The position numbers were made by a program, and so were the translations under genes. A stretch of DNA of 64,000 bases, from assembly GCF_004348825.1 (NCBI RefSeq), contig NZ_SMJU01000005.1, positions 62,001 to 126,000 of the forward strand, read 5' to 3'. This document shows positions 8,504 through 17,646 of the stretch, piece after piece. Numbering within the stretch: the stretch's first letter is position 1; every line of letters begins with the position of its first letter. The notes under the pieces are model-generated. The model saw only the letters and a program-made list of their open reading frames with translations. It made no database searches and was not told where the DNA came from. The stretch comes from Arundinibacter roseus (GTDB lineage: Bacteria; Bacteroidota; Bacteroidia; Cytophagales; Spirosomataceae).

Positions 8504-9751
8504 TTATTTTTTCAATGTATCCAGAATTTTCCTCATCCTTTCCGAAGGAATAATATGGTTAAAATTTGCCCAGTAAACCTCATCATATTTGGGAATGCGC
8601 TGTGGGGCAAACAGTGCGGTATCCATCAGTTGATCCGTTGGCGGAATGGCATTTCCATTACTTTTCATAAAATCATTCACGGCAAAATGCAGCTTGATGG
8701 TCCCCGAAAGCGTATCCTGTTTTTCTATAAAATCCGTTTGAATCAGCAGTTGTGAATCCTGTAAATACCATTTTCCATTCCAGGGCAGATAGTTGGTAAA
8801 ACTACTCACCCGCCGGGCTTCCCGTTTATTTTTTCCCAGCATTTTGCCCAACGCATTTTTCATAGAACTTTTGAAAACCTCATCCATCCCCTCCGGAGTA
8901 AAGTCATAAGCTATCCGTACGATGGCTGAATCTGATTTATTGATACAAATCACCCCCGTACGGGCGCCTTTTACCTGCGGACCAACGGGCGAAAAATGGA
9001 TTTGATACACATCCTGATTGTTGTAAAACGCAATGGAATCGTCAAGTTGAAAACGGTAGTCAGACAATGCACTTCCGGCCAGATAATCGGGCAGGCCTGT
9101 GTCTATGCTGCGGGTTACGATTGCGGCTCCATTCGGAAATTCGTATTCATCCAATAGCTTTTGGCGGCTTGTACTTTGGAACCGCCGCCCCCGCAGCAAC
9201 CTGAACTTTTCGGGAATTTCAACTTTGGGTCTAGGATCCTTCTCTACTTTCAAAACTGCCTCCCGAATGTCTACGTATTCGTCATTTTGTTGTAGGGTTT
9301 CCTGATAAAAACCCGTCATGACTATCGGCGTTTCGGTGTAGTTTTTCTGTACTTTGCTCAGCGCTGCGCTCACCCAGCCCCGCGCATTGAAACTATTGAT
9401 ATACGCGCTATCCACTACGACGGGTTGAGCTACCTGCATTTCGAGTACTACATTTTTATCTCCCGAAACAAACTCAGCTCCTTTGCGCGCCAGGTTGCGG
9501 TAGCCCAAATGCGCCACCACGACATCTTCTGTGGAAGCAATTTTGGGAAATCGGTAGTAAAATTCTCCACGCTCATTAGCAATCGTACCCAGGCCTTTGG
9601 ACATCACGCCGATGTGTGCATACGGAATCGGCTGCTGTGTAACTTTATCAATAATTTTCCCACTGATTATAACGTAGCCCTGCGCCTGCACATCAGGCAG
9701 CGACCAACCAAAAACCAGAAGCACAAACAAGGATTTAACCAGCGTTGACAT
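8504..9751 (-). CDS. Exported protein with carboxypeptidase-like regulatory domain
   Basis: The 415-residue protein has a signal peptide (MSTLVKSLFVLLVFGWSLPDVQAQG). It then has a CarboxypepD_reg-like beta-sandwich at about residues 27-110 (ISGKIIDKVTQQPIPYAHIG). The remaining 300 residues form a mostly beta domain rich in aromatic and charged residues (VYQIHFSPVGPQVKGARTGV), as in DUF5686-like or related surface proteins of Bacteroidota. No catalytic motif is visible. It is a single gene, convergent with the DUF4249 gene. The role is probably in the cell envelope; the exact function is unknown. Confidence 0.8.
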   Translation of the reverse strand: MSTLVKSLFVLLVFGWSLPDVQAQGYVIISGKIIDKVTQQPIPYAHIGVMSKGLGTIANERGEFYYRFPKIASTEDVVVAHLGYRNLARKGAEFVSGDKNVVLEMQVAQPVVVDSAYINSFNARGWVSAALSKVQKNYTETPIVMTGFYQETLQQNDEYVDIREAVLKVEKDPRPKVEIPEKFRLLRGRRFQSTSRQKLLDEYEFPNGAAIVTRSIDTGLPDYLAGSALSDYRFQLDDSIAFYNNQDVYQIHFSPVGPQVKGARTGVICINKSDSAIVRIAYDFTPEGMDEVFKSSMKNALGKMLGKNKREARRVSSFTNYLPWNGKWYLQDSQLLIQTDFIEKQDTLSGTIKLHFAVNDFMKSNGNAIPPTDQLMDTALFAPQRIPKYDEVYWANFNHIIPSERMRKILDTLKK

Positions 9752-9820
9752 AAAAAATAGAAAAAGGGTACGGACTCAAAAATAGCAGTTGGCAGCATAC
9801 TATACCAACTAGCCCCAGGA

Positions 9821-10507
9821 TTAAATCGATGAGGGGCATTCGGCAATACGCAAAATCAGGTTTGGATCGGGGCAATTGGCCAGCATGCGCTCACGGTTAG
9901 AGAGCGACGCCACACCGGGATAGTCGCTCTGATACCCGCCTAAATCCTGAATCAGTTGAAAATGCAGATGCGGCGGCCAATGACCGTTTTCGGGATAATT
10001 GCCGATGTGGGCCACGCAGCTTCCAGCCTCTATCTCCTGCCCTTCGTGCACCATCTGCAAAGAAGCCACTGACAGATGCCCGTACAGACTAAAAAATGTA
10101 TGGCCGTTCAGCTCATGCTTCAAAATAAGAGTAGGCCCATAGTCGCCAAAGTTGTCGTTGTTTGCTACGCTGTGCACCACCGCCGCAAGGGGCGCATACA
10201 CGGGCGTACCGGCTGCCGCCCACAGATCTACGCCCAAATGCACGAAGCGCGGCTCCTGATCGGGCGCGCCAAAATGCGGGCTGCGACGGTAAATTACCCG
10301 GGGTTCGTTGTAGCCTCCAATGCCTACAAAATGGCTGTTTTGTAGAAGATTAGAGAAAACATAGGTATCAAAAATAGCTGTATCGGTCAAATCCAGCGTA
10401 TCTAAATCCGGATTCGATGCCGTAAAATCCAGAGCTCGAAAAGGTTTTTCAGTGGAAATTACCGGGGCAAAAGACGTTTGTAATTGCAGGGATTCTATAA
10501 GAGACAT
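9821..10507 (-). CDS. M23 family peptidase (LytM-like)
   Basis: The 228-residue protein contains the complete M23 zinc site: His90 and Asp94 in RFVHLGVDLW, His144 in LYGHLS, and His182 in PPHLHFQL. M23 enzymes are endopeptidases that cut peptide cross-links in peptidoglycan. No signal peptide is visible at the N-terminus (MSLIESLQLQTSFAPV), which is unusual for a cell-wall enzyme and suggests a cytoplasmic or non-classically exported protein. It reads divergently from the POT transporter gene with a 240-bp gap that must hold both promoters. It may also be a degenerate M23-like protein acting on another substrate. Confidence 0.85.
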   Translation of the reverse strand: MSLIESLQLQTSFAPVISTEKPFRALDFTASNPDLDTLDLTDTAIFDTYVFSNLLQNSHFVGIGGYNEPRVIYRRSPHFGAPDQEPRFVHLGVDLWAAAGTPVYAPLAAVVHSVANNDNFGDYGPTLILKHELNGHTFFSLYGHLSVASLQMVHEGQEIEAGSCVAHIGNYPENGHWPPHLHFQLIQDLGGYQSDYPGVASLSNRERMLANCPDPNLILRIAECPSSI

Positions 10508-10747
10508 GCCTTTTCAGTAGGTTAAATACGTCGCTTTTTGGTCAGGAAAAGCGACGTTATCAGAAATACAAAGTAAGGCAAATGTAACAAAGGATGCATC
10601 GTTTGTTTGCATTTGTGGGCTATGTTCAGCTGATTTTTGATGAATTCTTCCGGCTTCATGAAATTTAGACAATTTTGGTATCTTGCAGCAATTACCTGAT
10701 TCGTCAAACAGACTTTAACCTCTATTACCTATTCTATCGTACACTTT

Positions 10748-12199
10748 ATGACTTCAACTACCGATACAGCCAAACACCCGCGTGGACTTTACGTGCTGTT
10801 CTTCACCGAAATGTGGGAACGATTCAGTTACTATGGCATGCGGGCCATTCTCTTTTTATTTCTTATCAAATCGGCCTCCGAAGGTGCTATGGGCCTTTCG
10901 GAGCAAACCGGCGGGGCCATTTACGGGCTTTACACCTCCTCCGTTTATTTACTGACGTTGCCCGGAGGGTGGATTGCGGACAATATTCTGGGGCAGAAAA
11001 AAGCCATTTGGTGGGGCGGAATCGTCATCATGATCGGGCACATTTTGCTCGCAATTCCGGGCAGCGAAGCAGTCTTTTTTCTCGGGCTTTCTACGGTGGC
11101 TATCGGTACGGGCCTTCTCAAACCAAACATCAGTTCTATTGTTGGCGAGCTATATCCCGAAGGAGGTGCGCGGCGTGATGCAGGTTTTTCTATTTTTTAT
11201 ATGGGAATCAACCTGGGTTCATTTTTAGGAATGTTCATCGTGGGGTATCTGGGCGAAAAAGTGGGTTGGCACTATGGATTTGGAGCCGCTGCCATTGCCA
11301 TGTTTTTGGGGCTTGTCATGTTCCGGCTCAACGGACACCACCTCGACAGCCTGGGAGAGCCACCCGTCGAAAAAGGCAAATTTACATTTTTGTATGTAGT
11401 GGCTGCCGCTTTGGTGCTCATTGCGGTTTTGTTGGTCAGCGGTGTTTTGGATGCCATTTCCCTGGCCGAAGTCATGAAATACGTTATCAGCGGAATCACG
11501 ATTCTATATTTTGCCTACATCGGTTTTTTTGACTCCTCGCTTAGTGTAGTAGAGCGCAAACGGGTAGGTGTATTGTTCATATTCTTCATTGCAGCCGCGC
11601 TTTTCTGGTCCGGTTTTGAGCAGGCCGGTTCCTCACTGACTATCTTTGCCGACCGTCATACTGACCGGGTTTTTGGAGGATGGGAAATGCCCGCCTCGTG
11701 GTTTCAAAACGCCAACTCCTTTTTTATACTCCTATTTTCGGCACCCATTGGTGCACTTTGGATTTATCTGAATCGTAAAAATCTGAACCCGACCATTCCT
11801 GTTAAGTTTGGTTTGGGGCTTGTACAAATGGGTTTTGGTTTCTTTATCATGTACTGGGCCGCTCAATATGCCGTAGAGGGCATTGCCGTAGGGGTAGGTT
11901 GGCTCACCTTTACGTACATGTTTCACACGCTCGGCGAATTATGCCTGAGTCCGGTAGGATTGAGTACGTATACCAAGTTGGCGCCAAAAAAATATTACAG
12001 CCAAATGATGGGTCTGTGGTTTGTGGCAGCCTCTTTGGGCAACCTCATTGCGGGTGTTTTTGCAGGTAATTTCAATGAAGAAAATGTAGCCGATATGCCG
12101 AGCCTTTTCCTGCAGGTATGTCTGTTTGGGGTTGGCCTTGGCCTTTTGCTGATTCTTTTTTACAAACCTCTTAAAAGCTGGATGGGAGGTATTAAATAA
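10748..12199 (+). CDS. POT/PTR family proton-dependent peptide transporter
   Basis: The 483-residue polytopic membrane protein starts with the POT signature FTEMWERFSYYGMRAILFLF, carrying the ExxER proton-coupling motif in helix 1. It also has the second family motif around GTGLLKPNISSIVGELY. About 12-14 hydrophobic helices are visible. It should import di- and tripeptides with protons across the inner membrane (DtpT/YjdL-like). A strong bidirectional terminator follows immediately, so the gene is probably monocistronic. Confidence 0.94.
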   Translation: MTSTTDTAKHPRGLYVLFFTEMWERFSYYGMRAILFLFLIKSASEGAMGLSEQTGGAIYGLYTSSVYLLTLPGGWIADNILGQKKAIWWGGIVIMIGHILLAIPGSEAVFFLGLSTVAIGTGLLKPNISSIVGELYPEGGARRDAGFSIFYMGINLGSFLGMFIVGYLGEKVGWHYGFGAAAIAMFLGLVMFRLNGHHLDSLGEPPVEKGKFTFLYVVAAALVLIAVLLVSGVLDAISLAEVMKYVISGITILYFAYIGFFDSSLSVVERKRVGVLFIFFIAAALFWSGFEQAGSSLTIFADRHTDRVFGGWEMPASWFQNANSFFILLFSAPIGALWIYLNRKNLNPTIPVKFGLGLVQMGFGFFIMYWAAQYAVEGIAVGVGWLTFTYMFHTLGELCLSPVGLSTYTKLAPKKYYSQMMGLWFVAASLGNLIAGVFAGNFNEENVADMPSLFLQVCLFGVGLGLLLILFYKPLKSWMGGIK

Positions 12200-12222
12200 G
12201 CTAAATTTAGACTCTACCATTT

Positions 12223-12269
12223 CACTAAAAAACCCCCTTCTGCTACCAAACAGAAGGGGGTTTTCAGTG
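12223..12269. terminator. Bidirectional intrinsic terminator
   Basis: A perfect 12-bp stem, AACCCCCTTCTG (12231-12242) against CAGAAGGGGGTT (12251-12262), encloses an 8-nt loop. It is flanked by an A-run on the left and a T-run on the right. It sits between the convergent POT and RND genes and can serve both. Confidence 0.9.
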
Positions 12270-12288
12270 AATAACTAAACTGAAAATA

Positions 12289-14664
12289 TCATTGTACTTT
12301 CAACTTCAACTCTTCCTTTTTAGCCTGCGTGCGTTGAATCCGTTTGTCGAGTGACATCAGAAAAGCCGGCAGTAAAATCAGGTTCGAAGCCATGCCCATC
12401 AATAAGGTGATCGAGACCAAAATCCCCAACACGATTGTACCCTGAAAGGTAGAAGCACCAAAAATTGAAAAGCCGGCGAAAAGAATCATAGCTGTATAAA
12501 ACATACTGATTCCGGATGATTGAATCGTGCGTGCAACGGCATCAGCGATACTGCCCCCACTGCGAAGTTCATCCTTATATTTTGTCAGGAAATAGATGGT
12601 TCCATCCGACGAAAGTCCAAAAGCAATACTGAATATCAGAATGGTAGATGGTTTGAGGTGAATATCAAAAAAGCCCATCAGGCCAGCCGTCACAATGAGA
12701 GGTACCGTACTTGGAATGATGGCAATGGCAATCATCCGCAAATTTCCGAACAGCAGGCCCATAATGACCGAAATCAGAACAATGGCAAGGATGGTACTTT
12801 CCACGAGGTTTTTTTGCAGGTAATCATTTCCTTTGGTAAAAACCACGCTGTTCCCGGTAATGCGGGCATCTACGCGGTCCTCCGCAGGTTTCCATTGTCC
12901 CATAGAAGCATCGTAGTTGAAGATCGTATCAATCCGGGGTTGTAGTTCACTATACAGTTCTGTAATCCGTTTGGTGCCTACGTCCGCAATCTGAAAACTC
13001 ACGCGTGTGTACTGCCGGGTACTATCCATAAAGTTTCCGAAGCTATTTTCTTTCCCTTTAAAAGTCGCCGCATAACCCGCCAGTTTATTCAGTTCCAGGG
13101 CCCCCGGCACATTAAAGTAGCGCGGATCGCCACCCCGGTAAGCCTGATAAAAAAACTTGATGGCTTCTACCACCGACAGTGGCCGGGTAATTTCGGAATA
13201 GCTTGCAAATTCCTTTTGCATGACCCGAATCTTGGTCAGCGTGCGAGGGTCAAGCACTCCGCCGGGCCGGCCGGTATCAATTGAAACTTCAAAGGGTAAC
13301 ACACCTTTGAAATGTTCTTCAAAAAATTTCAGGTCCGCATATACCGGATCTTTCTGCGGCAGGTCATCAACCACGTAGCCGATTGCTGTAATTTTAGTAA
13401 TTCCATAGATAGAGATCGCCGTAACAATCGCCACAAGGCCATAAATAATGGGCCGATGCGTACGGACCATTTGCCCAATCAATGCCAGAAACGCATTGAT
13501 CCGGGGAGCTTCCAGGTGTCCCATTTGCCGCGCCGTTGGGGTGGGTAGCAAACTAAAAAGCAGAGGAATCATGATGATGGAAATAGCAAACGTAATCATG
13601 ACGCTCAACGACGCTACGAGCCCAAATTCTGTCAGTAACGCACTGCCCGTCAGGTAAAAAACGCCAAAGCCAATGGCAGTTGTAACGTTGGCCCAAAAGG
13701 TAGTTTCGCTGCTTTTCTCAATGGAAAGTGCCAATGCCCCCTGTTGGTCGCCACTTTGGGCAAATTCCTGCTGATAACGATTGATAAGAAAAATCGAATT
13801 CGGAATACCGATCACAATCAGCAGAGGAGGAATCAGCCCTGAAAGTAACGTTATCTGAAAACCAAACACGGAAATCAATCCCAGCGACCACACCACACCC
13901 AGCCCGACCACAAAAGCCGAAGCGAGCGCTACGACTATGGATCTGAAAAACGCCAGCAGAATAATGGCAGTAACGACAAAAGCGAGGATCATAAAAAGGC
14001 CCATTTCCCGGCTCACTTTTGACATAAACTCCGTGCGAATGTAGGGCATACCCGACAAGTGAACATCCAGTTTATTTTTTTCACCAAACGCCAGCGCCTT
14101 GTCCCGAATCTCGTGGGCCATCGTAATCCGGCTTTTACTGTTCAGTTTTTTTTGATCAAACGTAACTGCCATTAGGTGCGCCCGGCCATCTTCACTAATC
14201 ACAAAACCTTCATAAAACGGGAGCCGGTCAAGATGCGCTTTGATGGAATCAACCTCTGCCTGCGAGGTTGGTAATCCTGTTACCAAAGGCTTAAAATCAA
14301 AACGGTTCAGGCTATCATTCCGAACCAGATCAAACAGATTGGCATTGGAAAGTACCTGCTTAATCCCATCAATCTGTTTGACTTCCATGCCCAACGCGTA
14401 CCAGTCATTGAAGAGTTCGCGGGTAAACATCCGGTCGGTTTCGATGCCGATAACCATCACATTTCCGTCTTCGCCGTAGCGCGCCTTAAACTCTTCGTAG
14501 AGTTGATAATTGGCATCTTCAACGGGTAAAATCCTGGCCAATTCATACGAAAGCCGAATCTGTGAAGCCCGATAGCCCATGTAAGCTGTGGAAAGCAAAA
14601 CCAATCCAATCAGGAGCGCTCGGTTTTTTAGAATAAGATGGGATAACTTCTGCCAGAATTTCAT
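12289..14664 (-). CDS. RND superfamily (MMPL-type) exporter
   Basis: The 791-residue protein has the two-fold repeated RND layout. There is one N-terminal helix (ALLIGLVLLSTAYMGY), a large periplasmic loop, then a block of five to six helices (LFMILAFVVTAIILLAF, LIPPLLIVIGIPNSIFLIN). The same pattern repeats in the second half (LVESTILAIVLISVIMGLLF, IFSIAFGLSSDGTIYFL). The Asp in GLSSDGTIYF is at the usual proton-relay position of MMPL proteins. The frame is open further up to a GTG at 14697, but the ATG at 14664 (MKFWQKLSHLIL) gives the normal N-terminus. It probably exports lipids or hydrophobic molecules; the substrate is unknown. Confidence 0.88.
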   Translation of the reverse strand: MKFWQKLSHLILKNRALLIGLVLLSTAYMGYRASQIRLSYELARILPVEDANYQLYEEFKARYGEDGNVMVIGIETDRMFTRELFNDWYALGMEVKQIDGIKQVLSNANLFDLVRNDSLNRFDFKPLVTGLPTSQAEVDSIKAHLDRLPFYEGFVISEDGRAHLMAVTFDQKKLNSKSRITMAHEIRDKALAFGEKNKLDVHLSGMPYIRTEFMSKVSREMGLFMILAFVVTAIILLAFFRSIVVALASAFVVGLGVVWSLGLISVFGFQITLLSGLIPPLLIVIGIPNSIFLINRYQQEFAQSGDQQGALALSIEKSSETTFWANVTTAIGFGVFYLTGSALLTEFGLVASLSVMITFAISIIMIPLLFSLLPTPTARQMGHLEAPRINAFLALIGQMVRTHRPIIYGLVAIVTAISIYGITKITAIGYVVDDLPQKDPVYADLKFFEEHFKGVLPFEVSIDTGRPGGVLDPRTLTKIRVMQKEFASYSEITRPLSVVEAIKFFYQAYRGGDPRYFNVPGALELNKLAGYAATFKGKENSFGNFMDSTRQYTRVSFQIADVGTKRITELYSELQPRIDTIFNYDASMGQWKPAEDRVDARITGNSVVFTKGNDYLQKNLVESTILAIVLISVIMGLLFGNLRMIAIAIIPSTVPLIVTAGLMGFFDIHLKPSTILIFSIAFGLSSDGTIYFLTKYKDELRSGGSIADAVARTIQSSGISMFYTAMILFAGFSIFGASTFQGTIVLGILVSITLLMGMASNLILLPAFLMSLDKRIQRTQAKKEELKLKVQ

Positions 14665-14926
14665 AAGTATTGGGTTAATAATGAGGGTTTTGCACACTAT
14701 TTTTAGCGTTTCCTCAGATTTTTTCAGAATCGCAAAGGTAGCTATTTCGTTCAGGTTTTGGAAGCACTTTCCTGTGCAAATCGTGTTTGGAAGCCTACGT
14801 TGCCGACAGGCAAATCCCTCGGAAGGTTGCAGGGTAAAAAAGTTTATCCGATTTTTGACCCTTCGTGACAGCCCGGCGCTGTTGGGATTTTTTCACTATT
14901 CATGAACCTTTTTTTCATACAATCTT

Positions 14927-15340
14927 ATGCAAATAGAACCAATCATTGGAAGTTCCTTTACTCATGCTTTCCTTTTTACACAGGCAGATGTAGAAGCTTT
15001 TGCAAAAGTTACCGGCGACAACAATCCGCTGCACCTCGATGCTGAATTTGCGGCTACGACGGCCTTCAAACGTCCGATTATTCACGGCATGCTCGGTGCC
15101 TGTGTTTTTACCAAAGTACTTGGAACTGAGTTTCCTGGCTTCGGATCGGTCTATCTCAAACAAACCGTGGATTTTTTACGGCCTATGTTTGTCGAAACAG
15201 CCTACGAAGCTCGCTTTACGATTATCAGCATCAATCCTGACAAACATACTGCCGAAATTTCCACGGAAATCATGGATGCACAAACCCGAAAAGTAACCAC
15301 CAGGGGCGTTGCAACGCTCATGAATCAGGAAAAATTTTAG
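14927..15340 (+). CDS. MaoC-like (R)-specific enoyl-CoA hydratase
   Basis: The 137-residue protein has the single hot-dog fold of MaoC/PhaJ dehydratases. The catalytic Asp and His lie in GDNNPLHLD, and FKRPIIHGML closes the hydratase motif. It should hydrate trans-2-enoyl-CoA to (R)-3-hydroxyacyl-CoA, or act on a related acyl-CoA. It is a single gene followed at once by an intrinsic terminator. No polyhydroxyalkanoate synthase or acyl-CoA dehydrogenase is nearby, so the pathway stays open. Confidence 0.87.
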   Translation: MQIEPIIGSSFTHAFLFTQADVEAFAKVTGDNNPLHLDAEFAATTAFKRPIIHGMLGACVFTKVLGTEFPGFGSVYLKQTVDFLRPMFVETAYEARFTIISINPDKHTAEISTEIMDAQTRKVTTRGVATLMNQEKF

Positions 15341-15347
15341 GGGTTAG

Positions 15348-15387
15348 TCGCCTGCTTTGGGTCCAAAGCAGGCGGCTTCTTTTTTAA
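15348..15387 (+). terminator. Intrinsic terminator of the MaoC gene
   Basis: A GC-rich stem, GCCTGCTTTG against CAAAGCAGGC (15350-15373), is followed by a T-rich run ending near 15386. It lies 10 bp after the MaoC stop codon. Confidence 0.88.
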
Positions 15388-15597
15388 TCAAAAAGAACTT
15401 GCCGCTTACGAAGTAATTTTTAGCCGTATCAGTTTTTTCTGCACTTTCAGCCTCTAATCTGTCCTTCTCTTCGCCTGTCTTTTCTATTGCTTTTTCTTTT
15501 ATTAATTGCTGATTCTCCTCGTACCTTTTAAACTTTGAGAAATAACCCTCTCCTGCGCTTTGAATTTTTATTTACCTAACTAAAATTTCAACACGTT

Positions 15598-17148
15598 ATG
15601 AGCTCATTTTACGAGGAAATGAAAGTGCCGTTTTACCTGCTAATCGCTATTTGTGTAAGTGCAGGCACCACAAAGGCCCAAAGTACCATCCGAATTAGCA
15701 GTCCTACGACGGCTGGTTTTGGCAATGAAACCACCATTGTTGGAGCCAATGCAGGCGCTTCCAGTACGGGCAACGAAAATGCTTTTTTTGGCTACAACAG
15801 CGGAACCGTCAACACGACGGGCTGGCGAAATACTTTTTTAGGGAGCGGCACCGGACATGCCAACACCATCGGCGAATCAAATACATTTGTGGGGGCTTCT
15901 GCCGGACGTTTTAATCAGGATGGCAGCAACAATGTGTTTCTTGGCCACTATGCCGGATTCGGAAATACCGTTGGGGTTTCCAATACGTTCTCGGGCTCTA
16001 CGGCCGGGCAAACCAACAGCAGCGGGTCTTACAATTCATTCTTTGGGTTTGGTGCGGGCTACAACAACAGCGGCGGAATGAGTAATTCGTTTTTTGGTAC
16101 AAGTGCCGGATCCAGCAACAACAACGGCGCCAACAATACATTCCTCGGAATGTATGCGGCTTCATTCAATACTTCGGGTTCAAACAACACCGTCGTAGGT
16201 TACCTTGCCGGTCAACGCGGCGGCGTGTCGGGATCCATTGGGGCAAATAATGTATTTGTTGGTGATTTATCGGGCTATAATTCTTCCGGGAACAGCAACA
16301 CGCTTCTCGGAAGCGAGGCCGGACTGGGCCTTACCTCCGGTACGCAGGCAACCCTGGTTGGCGCCAAATCTAACGTACTATCCAACAACTTATTACGCGC
16401 CACGGCCATTGGCTACGATGCGCTTGTAGGTGTTAATTACGGACTTGTGCTGGGGGATACCGTGCATACAAAAGTTGGCATCGGCACGGCTTTCCCGGAC
16501 CAACGCTTTACGCTTCGGGGAAATATAAATTTTTTGGCGCACGACAATTCTATACGGTACAAAAACCAACCGTTCATTCACTGGGACGATCAGCAAAATC
16601 TTGCGTTCGGACCAGGAACAACATTAACCTCTTCGGCACGCAACTCTATAATTTTGGGAAATAGTGAAGCACACATTGGAATTGGGACCAATACTCCTTC
16701 CAACAGGCTGGAAATCAATAGCGGTGCGGAAGGTTACTCGGGCTTAACGTTTTCTCAGCTGCGCACCAATCTTCCGCCCAATAGCCAAACGGCTGCCCGG
16801 ATGCTTTCGGTCAGCGAGACGGGCGAGGTGGTATTGGTTGCTCCAAGGGTACAGTTGAATTCACCGGAAGATTGGGCTGACCACGTGCTGAGTAGCGGCT
16901 ACAAGCTACCGACGCTGGAAACGGTAGCCCAATTTCTGAAAAATCATCAGCATCTTCCACAGATCCCGTCTGCCAGCGAAATGACACAACAAGGTATGGA
17001 CCTGGCAACACTTGCTGCCCGACTCGTTGAAAAACTGGAAGAATTAACGCTGTATGCCATTCAGGCCGATGAGAAATATCGTGTCCTCGAACACCAACAG
17101 CAGGTGTTGATGCAACGGCTAAACCGACTGGAAAAAACTCAACGGTAA
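15598..17148 (+). CDS. Secreted repeat protein, predicted beta-solenoid with coiled-coil tail
   Basis: The 516-residue protein has a signal peptide ending at TKAQS. If the start is the internal ATG at 15619 (MKVPFYLLIAICVSAG) the leader is more conventional. Residues about 40-270 are built from about ten repeats of roughly 22-24 residues, each with a core like NTFLG..AG..NT.GSNN, rich in Asn, Gly, Ser and Thr. This resembles the stacked left-handed coils of trimeric autotransporter heads and phage fibres. A second part has VGIGT repeats (VGIGTAFPDQRFTLRG, IGIGTNTPSNRLEI). The C-terminal part (PEDWADHVLSSGYKLPTLE, HLPQIPSASEM, then a heptad-like helix) is common in Bacteroidota fibre-like proteins. 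It is probably a surface adhesin or fibre; the partner is unknown. No peptidase S74 domain is present. Confidence 0.8.
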   Translation: MSSFYEEMKVPFYLLIAICVSAGTTKAQSTIRISSPTTAGFGNETTIVGANAGASSTGNENAFFGYNSGTVNTTGWRNTFLGSGTGHANTIGESNTFVGASAGRFNQDGSNNVFLGHYAGFGNTVGVSNTFSGSTAGQTNSSGSYNSFFGFGAGYNNSGGMSNSFFGTSAGSSNNNGANNTFLGMYAASFNTSGSNNTVVGYLAGQRGGVSGSIGANNVFVGDLSGYNSSGNSNTLLGSEAGLGLTSGTQATLVGAKSNVLSNNLLRATAIGYDALVGVNYGLVLGDTVHTKVGIGTAFPDQRFTLRGNINFLAHDNSIRYKNQPFIHWDDQQNLAFGPGTTLTSSARNSIILGNSEAHIGIGTNTPSNRLEINSGAEGYSGLTFSQLRTNLPPNSQTAARMLSVSETGEVVLVAPRVQLNSPEDWADHVLSSGYKLPTLETVAQFLKNHQHLPQIPSASEMTQQGMDLATLAARLVEKLEELTLYAIQADEKYRVLEHQQQVLMQRLNRLEKTQR

Positions 17149-17154
17149 ATAACT

Positions 17155-17190
17155 AAAAAAAGCGGCTCCCTTTTGGGAAGCCGCTTTTTG
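17155..17190. terminator. Bidirectional intrinsic terminator
   Basis: The stem AAAAAGCGGCTCCC against GGGAAGCCGCTTTTT (17156-17189) encloses a TTTT loop and has A/T runs on both sides. It separates the convergent repeat-protein and histone-like genes. Confidence 0.9.
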
Positions 17191-17208
17191 CTTTGAAATT
17201 GTATGCTT

Positions 17209-17388
17209 TTAGGATTCGGAATTTTTCATGTCCTGAACTTCACTACGAATATCCTGCGCAAGTGTTTTCAGATCCTGCATTCCTTTACGTACACGGGTAC
17301 CCGCTGCCTGATTTCCTTTTTCATAGAATTTCTCAAAGTCTCCTTCAAGTGACATCACTAAATTTTTTACTTCTTCAAATCGTGCCAT
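17209..17388 (-). CDS. Histone H1-like DNA-binding protein
   Basis: The 59-residue protein starts at ATG 17388 (MARFEEVKNLVMSLEGDF); codons upstream of this ATG are in frame but not conserved. It contains the segment GNQAAGTRVRKGMQDLKT, typical of the small Bacteroidota proteins annotated as histone H1 or Hc1-like. Basic residues cluster in the middle, and the termini are acidic and helical. It presumably binds DNA and contributes to nucleoid structure. Experimental support is limited in this phylum. The 260-bp gap upstream is very A/T rich, fitting a strong promoter, but I cannot place it exactly. Confidence 0.87.
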   Translation of the reverse strand: MARFEEVKNLVMSLEGDFEKFYEKGNQAAGTRVRKGMQDLKTLAQDIRSEVQDMKNSES

Positions 17389-17586
17389 GGTGAATTTTTT
17401 TAAGTTGAAAAATGCGTAATACACGCAATTAAGGCATGTTTCGCTCGAAATTTAGTAATTAAAACCGTTTTACCAATTTAATTGACAAAAAAAAACACTT
17501 CAAAAAATTCAAAAAAAAATGCTATTTTTTTAAAATATTGATTATCAAGCAGTTACACGAGAAACTGATTTATCAAATGGTCAAAA

Positions 17587-17625
17587 AAAAGCAGGGGGAT
17601 TTTTTTAAAAAATGCCCCTGCTTCT
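17587..17625 (-). terminator. Intrinsic terminator of the oxoamine synthase gene
   Basis: AAGCAGGGG (17589-17597) pairs with CCCCTGCTT (17615-17623), with an A/T-rich inner part. On the minus strand the stem is followed by an uninterrupted T-run. It lies about 22 bp after the stop codon of the minus-strand gene. Confidence 0.85.
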
Positions 17626-17646
17626 TAATTTAGCCTATTTTAGTCC

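Noticed and set aside
8495-8508. Palindrome AATAAACGTTTATT over two convergent stop codons
   Set aside because: Short and A/T rich, it can arise simply from two TAA stops facing each other; too weak for a terminator call.
10522-10707. 61-codon minus-strand frame between the M23 and POT genes
   Set aside because: No conserved features, low-complexity C-terminus, and it occupies the shared promoter gap.
14665-14697. GTG-started extension of the RND exporter
   Set aside because: The added residues are not typical of the family; the ATG at 14664 gives the usual N-terminus before the first helix.
15598-17148. Prophage tail fibre
   Set aside because: No other phage genes in the window, and the protein has a signal peptide.
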